Positions 57,851-64,000 of a DNA stretch of 64,000 bases are shown here, piece after piece. Source of the stretch: Methylomicrobium agile (lineage in GTDB: Bacteria; Pseudomonadota; Gammaproteobacteria; Methylococcales; Methylomonadaceae). Location: assembly GCF_000733855.1 (NCBI RefSeq), contig NZ_JPOJ01000001.1:1178001-1242000 (forward strand), given 5' to 3'. Below the pieces are notes generated by a model that worked only from the letters and a program-made list of their open reading frames with translations, was not told the DNA's origin and did no database searches. A program made the translations under genes and the position numbers. Every line of letters begins with the position of its first letter. Positions within the stretch are counted from its first letter, which is position 1.

Positions 57851-59278
57851 ATGGGACAAGAAATCACGCGGACCCAGTTTGAAGAAAGCGATTTTATCGC
57901 TTTCCGCCAGAAACTCGCCCGGGAAACGACTTTGCTCAAGCAGGTAATCGAACGGAACTCGTGCTCGAAGCAGCCGCCCGTTGCCGGATTCGAGCTCGAA
58001 GCCTGGCTGGTCGACAGGGCGATGCGTCCCGCGCCGGTCAATAAACAGTATCTGGAAACGCTGAACGATCCGTTGGCCAGCGCCGAGCTCGCGAAGTTCA
58101 ATTTCGAACTGAATTGCGAACCGGCGCCCCTGACCGGCAATGTCTTCGGCCAGTTGCACGAGCGCCTGGAGCGCACCTGGCAAAACGCCGTCCGCCATGC
58201 CGAAAGAATGGATCATAGCGCGGTCATGATCGGCATTCTGCCGACTCTTGCGCAAAGCGACCTGCACCTCGGCAACATGTCCGAGATGCACCGTTACCGG
58301 GCCTTGAACGAGCAGATCCTGCAGGCGCGCGGGATGCCGATCCATATCGATATCCACGGCCTCGAACATCTCAGATTCGACCATTACGATGTGATGATCG
58401 AATCGGCGACGACCTCTTTTCAAACGCACATTCAACTGCCGCTGAAATGGGCGCACCATTTTTATAACGCCTCGCTGATCGCTTCCGCTCCCGTCGTAGC
58501 GATCAGCGCCAATTCGCCGTTTCTGTTCGGCAAGGAGCTCTGGCACGAAACCCGGATTCCGCTCTTCGAACAGGCCGCAGAAACAGGCGGTTACAATGGG
58601 GCAGCGCGCGGCCCGCTGCATCGCGTCAGCTTTGGCTCGGGCTATTTGCGGCAGTCGGTGTTCGAATGTTTCGAAGAAAATCTCGGGCATTTTCCGCCCT
58701 TGCTGCCGGTCAATCAGGACACTGACGCCGAACAGTTCGCGCATTTGCGCCTCCACAACGGCACGATCTGGCGCTGGAACCGGCCCCTGATCGGCTTCGA
58801 CGCGGACGGCACGCCCCATATCCGGATCGAGCACCGGACACCGGCCTCCGGCCCGACCCCGGTCGATGCGATCGCCAATGCGGCGTTCTATTTCGGCCTG
58901 GCGCAAAACCTCTGCGAGCAGGCGATGCAGCATGGCCTGCCGCTGACTTTCCCGGCGGCCAAGGACAACTTCTATCATGCCGCCCGGCACGGCCTCGACA
59001 GCACGCTCGTCTGGTCCGACGGTTCCCGGCACCGGATCGAGCAGCTTTTGCAAACCGAGTTCCTGCCGCGCGCGGTTAAAGGCTTACAGTCATTCGGCGT
59101 CAATGCGTCCGACATCGACGATTATTTGGGAATCATCCGCCAACGCCTCGCGAACAAGCAAAACGGCTGCGGCTGGCAAAGGCGCTATGCGAGGAAACAT
59201 CAACACGATTTTGCGGCGATGACCCGTTCCTATCTAAAAAATCAGAACAGCGGCAAACCGGTCGGTGAATGGCAGTGA
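57851..59278 (+). CDS. GCS2-type carboxylate-amine ligase (glutamate-cysteine ligase family)
   Basis: 475 residues. The fold is that of the GCS2/YbdK group: VAGFELEAWLVDRAMRPAPV near 41, ELNCEPAPL near 85, MHRYRALNEQILQARGMPIH near 140, and RIEHRTPASGPTPVDAIANA near 318 with the Arg-Glu pair of the active site. These enzymes couple an amino acid to a carboxylate with ATP; glutamate-cysteine ligase activity is possible but not certain. I chose the ATG at 57851. The 3' end overlaps the M14-type gene by 10 bases. Confidence 0.85.
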   Translation: MGQEITRTQFEESDFIAFRQKLARETTLLKQVIERNSCSKQPPVAGFELEAWLVDRAMRPAPVNKQYLETLNDPLASAELAKFNFELNCEPAPLTGNVFGQLHERLERTWQNAVRHAERMDHSAVMIGILPTLAQSDLHLGNMSEMHRYRALNEQILQARGMPIHIDIHGLEHLRFDHYDVMIESATTSFQTHIQLPLKWAHHFYNASLIASAPVVAISANSPFLFGKELWHETRIPLFEQAAETGGYNGAARGPLHRVSFGSGYLRQSVFECFEENLGHFPPLLPVNQDTDAEQFAHLRLHNGTIWRWNRPLIGFDADGTPHIRIEHRTPASGPTPVDAIANAAFYFGLAQNLCEQAMQHGLPLTFPAAKDNFYHAARHGLDSTLVWSDGSRHRIEQLLQTEFLPRAVKGLQSFGVNASDIDDYLGIIRQRLANKQNGCGWQRRYARKHQHDFAAMTRSYLKNQNSGKPVGEWQ

Positions 59279-60297
59279 CGGAGCGTCTTTTTACCCAATT
59301 GAACAGCCTGCCGGCCGGCTTGCCGGATATCGACACGGCAGGTTTGCGGGCGCTGTTGCCAAAACCCACGCTGATCCATCTGACGGGCAGGCTGGACGAG
59401 CCGCTGTTCGTCTCGGTGCTCTTGCACGGCAACGAACCGACCGGCTTCATGGCCGTGCAGCGCCTGCTCAAAAAATACCGGGATCGGGAGTTGCCGCGGT
59501 CGCTCGCGCTCTTTTTCGGCAATGTCGAGGCGGCCGAGCGCGATGTCAGGCGCCTGGAAAATCAGCCCGACTACAACCGCATCTGGCCCGGCACCGAATT
59601 GCCGGCTTCCCCGGAAACCGCGATGGCGGCGGCCGTATTCGAGGCGATGCGGGAACGCCGGCCCTTCGCAAGCATCGATATCCATAACAATACCGGCCTG
59701 AATCCGCACTACGCCTGCATCAACCGGCTCGATAACCGCTTTCTACAGCTGGCGGCGTTGTTCGGCCGGTTGGTCGTTTATTTCAGGCGTCCTACCGGAG
59801 TGCAGTCGGCCGCCTTCGCCGAGTTATGCCCGTCGGTAACCCTGGAATGCGGACGGCCCGGCCAGCAATACGGCGTCGACCATGCGTTCGAGTTCCTGGA
59901 CAGCTGCCTGCACCTGTCCGCGTTGCCGGAGCAGCCGGTGCACGCCGGCGACATCGACCTGTTCCATACGGTCGCGCAGGTCCGGATTGCCGACCCTGTC
60001 TCGTTCAGCTTCAGCCGAAGCGACTCGGACCTGTTATTGAGCGAAGATCTGGAGCGGATGAATTTTACCGAAATTGCGGCGGGCACGGTGCTGGGGCAGG
60101 CTCGCAACGTCCCGCTTTCCTCCCTCCTGCTCGTCCAGGACGAACAGGGCCATGATGTGGCCGGCCAGTTCTTCCGCCTGAACAACGGCATCCTGCAAAT
60201 CACCCGCCCGACGATGCCTTCGATGCTGACGCTGGACGAACGCGTGATCCGACAGGATTGCCTGTGTTATTTGATGGAACGCCTGAATTTTTCCTGA
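59269..60297 (+). CDS. AstE/aspartoacylase-type zinc hydrolase (M14-like)
   Basis: 342 residues. Zinc ligands are visible in LLHGNEPTGFMAVQ (His and Glu, ~53-66) and IDIHNNTGLNPHYA (His, ~138-151); the catalytic glutamate is in SVTLECGRPGQQYGVDHA (~190-207). This is the succinylglutamate desuccinylase/aspartoacylase family, cleaving amide bonds of N-acyl amino acids. Overlap with the ligase gene and a short gap to the HIT gene indicate one operon, perhaps making and trimming the same amide product; that is an inference. Confidence 0.85.
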   Translation: MAVTERLFTQLNSLPAGLPDIDTAGLRALLPKPTLIHLTGRLDEPLFVSVLLHGNEPTGFMAVQRLLKKYRDRELPRSLALFFGNVEAAERDVRRLENQPDYNRIWPGTELPASPETAMAAAVFEAMRERRPFASIDIHNNTGLNPHYACINRLDNRFLQLAALFGRLVVYFRRPTGVQSAAFAELCPSVTLECGRPGQQYGVDHAFEFLDSCLHLSALPEQPVHAGDIDLFHTVAQVRIADPVSFSFSRSDSDLLLSEDLERMNFTEIAAGTVLGQARNVPLSSLLLVQDEQGHDVAGQFFRLNNGILQITRPTMPSMLTLDERVIRQDCLCYLMERLNFS

Positions 60298-60314
60298 TTC
60301 CACGACTCCCGCCG

Positions 60315-60743
60315 ATGAACGAACCCTTTACCCTGCATCCGCGCCTGGCGGAAGATGCCGTCACGCTCGGACGCTTCGGCTTGTGCCGGCTCCTGCTGAT
60401 GAACGACAGCCGTTATCCCTGGTTTATTCTGGTGCCGGAGAAAACCGGTCTGACCGAAATTTATCAATTAAGTCAGGCCGATCAGATCATCTTGACGGCG
60501 GAATCGAGTCTTCTCGCGGAAAATCTTGCGGCCTTCTACCAGGCCGACAAAATGAATATCGCGGCGATCGGCAACCTGGTTCCCCAGCTCCATATTCATC
60601 ATATCGTGAGATATAAGACCGACGCGGCTTGGCCTGCTCCGGTATGGGGAAAATTCGACCGTATCCCTTATACCCAAGATCGGATCGCTGCGATTACAGA
60701 ACAGGTGCAGGCCTGTTTTGGAAATTTTTTGATCGAGACTTAA
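60315..60743 (+). CDS. HIT-family nucleotide hydrolase
   Basis: 142 residues. The HIT histidine motif is QLHIHHIVR (~96-104), preceded by NIAAIGNLVPQ as in proteobacterial Ap4A-hydrolase-like HIT proteins, with VWGKFDRIPYT after it. It removes a nucleoside monophosphate from dinucleotides or modified nucleotides. The ATG at 60315 lies 17 bases after the hydrolase stop; the frame is open to 60258 but the upstream ATG overlaps that gene. Third gene of the ligase-hydrolase-HIT unit. Confidence 0.9.
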   Translation: MNEPFTLHPRLAEDAVTLGRFGLCRLLLMNDSRYPWFILVPEKTGLTEIYQLSQADQIILTAESSLLAENLAAFYQADKMNIAAIGNLVPQLHIHHIVRYKTDAAWPAPVWGKFDRIPYTQDRIAAITEQVQACFGNFLIET

Positions 60744-60828
60744 AAGGTCAATCCCGAACCACCGGACCGAGGAAACGCCCGGAACCTGTGTCTGGTATGG
60801 GTCTGTCCCCAGTGTTTCACCACGCGGG

Positions 60829-61387
60829 CTTTTGGAAGTTCTTTCGATCTTTTTCAATGTGACGGGGAAAAGAGGTTCAGCAACCTGTAGGGCGTTTTCG
60901 CGATAGCAAAACACCAACCCCCTTCAAAGCCATGGCGGATGGCCTGGCGGCGAATCCGCCCTACAAGGGCTTTTGGAAGTTCTTTCGATCTTTTTCAACG
61001 TGACGGGGAAAAGAGGTTCAGCAACCTGTAGGGCGTTTTCGCGATAGCAAAACGCCAACCCCCTTCAAAGCCATGGCGGATGGCCTGGCGGCGAATCCGC
61101 CCTACAAGGGCTTTTGGAAGTTCTTTCGATCTTTTTCAACGCGACGGGGAAAAGAGGTTCAGCAACCTGTAGGGCGTTTTCGCGATAGCAAAACGCCAAC
61201 CCCCTTCAAAGCCATGGCGGATGGCCTGGCGGCAAATCCGCCCTACAAGGGCTTTTGGAAGTTCTTTCGATCTTTTTCAATGTGACGGGGAAAAGAGGTT
61301 CAGCAATCTGTAGGGCGTTTTCGCGATAGCAAAACGCCGACAGCCTTCAAAGCCATGGCGGATTGCCTAGCGGCGAATCCGCCCTAC
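60829..61387. repeat. Tandem array of four GTAG-flanked palindromes with 141-base period (family A)
   Basis: Core units start GTAGGGCGTTTTCGCG at 60887, 61028, 61169 and (after a C-to-T change just before it) 61310, each ending GAATCCGCCCTAC ~82 bases later. A 58-base spacer beginning AAGGGCTTTTGGAAGTTCTT separates them and also precedes the first. The core is the same as in the array after res. Short open frames inside are repeat translations, not genes. Confidence 0.9.
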
Positions 61388-61454
61388 GATTTTCGAACAA
61401 ATAAAGTCCGTTTTAGCGTTTTAGTCGAGGTTTAAAAACCCGAGGAAAGGAGGG

Positions 61455-61488
61455 ACCGGAGCCGCAGGCATCTGCCTGCGGCTCCGGT
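61455..61488 (-). terminator. Long hairpin after mucD, terminator-like
   Basis: ACCGGAGCCGCAGGCA pairs perfectly (16 bases) with TGCCTGCGGCTCCGGT, with two bases between. It lies 14 bases past the mucD stop. No long T-run follows, so termination may depend on the stem alone. Confidence 0.55.
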
Positions 61489-61501
61489 TGAAACGGCAAG
61501 G

Positions 61502-62908
61502 TCACTTGCCGATCTTGAGCGCCAAAAAGATCGGATTACCGCGCCGCTGAACCAGCAGCGCAATCGGTTTGCCTTCCGGCAGGTTTTTGACCGCCTTGTT
61601 GAAATCGGCGACGTTTTTGATCGCCGTGCTCTGAATGCGCAAAATCACATCACCCGGCTGGATTCCGGCCTCTTTGGCCGGCCCCTTGCCGACGTTTTGC
61701 ACGAGCACTCCGTTCTTCGTCACTTCCAGCGCTTCCCGCTGTTCGGCGGTCGGTTCGGTAACGATAATGCCGAGTTTATTGTCGGATTTGATCTGGCCTT
61801 TATTGCCGATATCCGCCAACTTTTCCTCTTGCTCGGGCAGCAAACCGATCTGGATCGGCACGGTCATCGTCTCGCCCTGGCGGATCAGCTTGATTTCCGC
61901 TTTTTCATCGATCGGCGTCATGCCGACCATCGGCGGCAGCTCGCCCGAGGTTTCGATTTCATGGCCGTTGAATTCGGTGATGATGTCGCCGATTTGAATA
62001 TCGGCTTTCTCCGCCGGGCTTCCCGGAACGACCTTCGCGACCAGCGCGCCATGCGGGCGCTTCATCCCGAACGATTCGGCCAGCTCGCGGGTAACGTCCT
62101 GGATTTGCACGCCGAGCCACCCGCGCGACACTTTGCCTTTCGTCTTGATCTGATCGACGACATTGCTGACCACGTCCATCGGGATCGCGAACGACAAGCC
62201 CATGAAACCGCCTGTCCGGCTATAGATCTGCGAATTGATGCCAACGACTTCCCCGTTCATGTTGAACAGCGGTCCGCCCGAATTGCCCGGATTGATCGCG
62301 ACGTCGGTCTGGATGAACGGCACGTAATTGCCGCCGGGCAGGCTGCGCCCTTTCGCGCTGACGATGCCGGCCGTTACCGACTGCTCGAAGCCGAAAGGCG
62401 AACCGATCGCCAGCACCCATTCGCCGACCTGCAATTTTTCCGGCGATCCGATCGTCACGGTCGGCAAGTCTTTGGCTTCCACTTTCAGTAGGGCGACATC
62501 GGTCCGCGCATCGGAACCGACCAGTTTTGCAACCAGCTCCCTTCTGTCGGTCAGCTTGACGACGATTTCGTCGGCATCCTTGACCACGTGATGATTGGTC
62601 AGCACATAGCCGTCCGACGAGATGATGAATCCGGAACCCAACGATTGCGTATCCCTGGGAATGTAATCCCCTCCAGGCCCATTGAAGAAGTGTTTGAAGA
62701 ATTCTTCCATTTCCGGAGGCAAGCCTTCGGGCAACTGTTGTTCGGGAGGAAGATTGCTGGCTTCCGGAGAAGCTTTTTGGGTAGTGCTGATGTTGACGAC
62801 CGCCACGCCGTTTCTTTTGACCATTTCGGTAAAATCAGGCAATTGCGCGTACGCAGCATGGCCCCACAAAAAGACCAGAAAAACGGACCAACCGAGCCTT
62901 TTAAGCAT
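61502..62908 (-). CDS. mucD: DegP/MucD-type periplasmic serine protease
   Basis: 468 residues. Signal peptide RLGWSVFLVFLWGHAAYA; trypsin-like domain with the triad His in LTNHHVVKDADE (~107), Asp in ARTDVALLKV (~137) and Ser in NPGNSGGPLF (~210); then two PDZ domains (GWLGVQIQDVTRELAESFGM; GVLVQNVGKGPAKEAGIQPG). It degrades or refolds damaged envelope proteins. I chose the ATG at 62908 over a TTG at 62929. It follows mucB as in algU-mucAB-mucD loci. Confidence 0.94.
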   Translation of the reverse strand: MLKRLGWSVFLVFLWGHAAYAQLPDFTEMVKRNGVAVVNISTTQKASPEASNLPPEQQLPEGLPPEMEEFFKHFFNGPGGDYIPRDTQSLGSGFIISSDGYVLTNHHVVKDADEIVVKLTDRRELVAKLVGSDARTDVALLKVEAKDLPTVTIGSPEKLQVGEWVLAIGSPFGFEQSVTAGIVSAKGRSLPGGNYVPFIQTDVAINPGNSGGPLFNMNGEVVGINSQIYSRTGGFMGLSFAIPMDVVSNVVDQIKTKGKVSRGWLGVQIQDVTRELAESFGMKRPHGALVAKVVPGSPAEKADIQIGDIITEFNGHEIETSGELPPMVGMTPIDEKAEIKLIRQGETMTVPIQIGLLPEQEEKLADIGNKGQIKSDNKLGIIVTEPTAEQREALEVTKNGVLVQNVGKGPAKEAGIQPGDVILRIQSTAIKNVADFNKAVKNLPEGKPIALLVQRRGNPIFLALKIGK

Positions 62909-63123
62909 AAAGTTTCTAATCCCAATCAATAAAAATTATCACCTGTCCGCTCATGGGTATGGGCGGCAGGGCCGAAAATAAATTGTTCAAAAATCAAAAA
63001 GTACCGATTCGCACAGCTTGGTCGAACAAGGGAGCGCAAGGGAAAAAAGCTCGAAGCGCCACATGCCGGGAAAGCCCTGCCGGCTTCCCGGTGCATCGAT
63101 CCGGCTTTATTGCGCATCGGAAG

Positions 63124-64000
63124 TTATTCTGGCTGAAGTTTCCGAACGATTGGCGGATTCAACCTGACGCCCTCAACGATGGATTTCACGGTCTCCGGCG
63201 GCGCCTCGCCCATTGCCGTTATCTGATAATCTTCGAGACTCAGGCTGTAGTAGTTGATTGCGCCGACCGACCGCAGCCCCAGATCCATCTCGGGATTTTT
63301 GTTTTCCTTATAGACCGAAATGGACGTGATGCCGTCGCTCATCAATAAATAATCGACGGGCAAATGGGAATCGTGCATCGTTTTTCGCGCAAAATAGATC
63401 GGCCTGAAACCGGCCGGCGAATCCGTTACGGTAAACGGTAAAACGCCGGCATTGCCGTCTTTTATTGCCTGCCCCGCCAACATATTTGCTCGTCCGACCT
63501 CAGCTCTCGCTTCCCTGAACGGCAATGCCGCCCTGACATGCTGTTCGGTGAACACGACCTGTTCGAGAAGCGCGCCCGAAACATCGTAGACGGCGATTTT
63601 CAGCGGCAAGAACTGGAGCTTTTCGACCCAGATCCGCCGTCCATAGCGGAATTGGTCTTTCGGTTCAATATCGATCACATAGGCGGGAAGCATCGCCACG
63701 TCTTCTTTACCGGCGAGCGAGAATTCATAAAAATCGTCCAGCTCGGCCAGCGTCCTGGAAAAATTGACCAAAAAAGAGCGCTCGTAGGGCCGATGGTCGA
63801 ACACCACGTCTTGCGTATCGTTGTAACGGCAACTGACCACATCGCCGTTTCTGACGACCTCCCGCAAGGGCGAGTTCAAAGCGACCAGGCGCTCCTGCTC
63901 CTTTCCACGATCGACCGCATGAAAATATTTCATGGTTTCGAGCCTTCCGTTGCGCCAGAACACCACAGTGCCTTCGTAATTGAGAGTCCTCAAAGCCTGG
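63124..64000 (-). CDS. mucB: MucB/RseB sigma-E regulator (5' end beyond window)
   Basis: About 291 C-terminal residues are visible and the frame is open to the window edge. QALRTLNYEGTVVFW and RLVALNSPLREVVRNGD lie in the lipoprotein-like N-domain; GFRPIYFARKTMHDSHLPVD and SISVYKENKNPEMD in the second domain. RseB/MucB guards the anti-sigma factor RseA/MucA against cleavage and senses envelope damage. The sigma factor and anti-sigma genes should lie just outside to the right. A TTG at 63993 is not the true start. Confidence 0.92.
   Translation of the reverse strand, partial: QALRTLNYEGTVVFWRNGRLETMKYFHAVDRGKEQERLVALNSPLREVVRNGDVVSCRYNDTQDVVFDHRPYERSFLVNFSRTLAELDDFYEFSLAGKEDVAMLPAYVIDIEPKDQFRYGRRIWVEKLQFLPLKIAVYDVSGALLEQVVFTEQHVRAALPFREARAEVGRANMLAGQAIKDGNAGVLPFTVTDSPAGFRPIYFARKTMHDSHLPVDYLLMSDGITSISVYKENKNPEMDLGLRSVGAINYYSLSLEDYQITAMGEAPPETVKSIVEGVRLNPPIVRKLQPE

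Noticed and set aside
61073-61285. 70-codon protein with repeated MADGLAANPP
   Set aside because: It is the translation of the palindrome array and repeats exactly with its period.

Overview
The window looks like a chromosomal segment of a gammaproteobacterium, most likely a Methylococcales-type methanotroph. This is inferred from the order atpIBEFHAGDC-glmU-glmS, a DcmR/MEDS methylotroph-type regulator, a mucB-mucD pair, a CzcCBA efflux operon, and an ABC-2 transporter plus beta-propeller of the kind seen near PQQ-enzyme loci. No 16S rRNA or methane monooxygenase gene is present to prove it, and I recognised no tRNA or rRNA gene.

Layout. 1-3.6 kb: a tightly overlapping plus-strand operon (c-type cytochrome end, TonB-dependent receptor, ABC ATPase, ABC-2 permease). 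3.8-5.5 kb: FecI-like sigma factor and FecR-like anti-sigma regulator with no receptor gene behind them. 5.5-7 kb: a scar zone with a broken second copy of glmS/glmU sequence, an AbrB-Doc toxin-antitoxin pair, and a dead tetR gene behind a textbook promoter/operator. 7-8.2 kb: YVTN beta-propeller protein. 8.4-18.8 kb (minus strand): the housekeeping atpIBEFHAGDC-glmUS block. 18.8-27.1 kb (minus): lipoprotein, response regulator, sensor kinase and CzcBAC-type metal efflux, read as one operon. 27.2-32.2 kb: nadA, a short hicB-hicA pair, aspS, an FmdB-type zinc ribbon, pyrC. 32.3-38.3 kb: a type III restriction-modification pair with a divergent HTH regulator, invaded by GTAG-flanked palindromes and ending in a four-unit palindrome array. 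38.3-39.4 kb: DcmR-like regulator and a degraded ORF. 39.4-43.5 kb: a MITE-like element and a large secreted PPC/cadherin/RTX protein split by a one-base frameshift. 43.6-49.5 kb: GMC-oxidoreductase remnant, mlaA, rnt, DUF2490-like outer-membrane protein, ygiW-qseBC-like set, IS630 remnant. 49.6-57.4 kb: the most unusual locus, described below. 57.8-60.7 kb: GCS2-type ligase, M14-type zinc hydrolase and HIT protein, overlapping or closely spaced. 60.8-61.4 kb: second palindrome array. 61.5-64 kb: mucD and the 3' part of mucB.

Best candidate for an undescribed system: a minus-strand three-gene operon (56050-49612) encoding a TerD domain fused to a dynamin-like GTPase (1090 aa), a single-pass membrane protein (268 aa) and a second dynamin-like GTPase (781 aa). 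Upstream lie a frameshifted zinc-ribbon gene and an HTH-WYL regulator. WYL regulators often control anti-phage loci, TerD belongs to the Ter stress/phage-resistance network, and paired bacterial dynamins remodel membranes. A membrane-surveillance or defence role is therefore a reasonable, untested hypothesis.

A second theme is repeats. At least four sequence families of palindrome start with GTAG and end with CTAC, as expected of REP/BIME elements mobilised by RAYT transposases. Two copies sit in frame inside the methyltransferase gene, and one supplies the stop codon of the restriction subunit.
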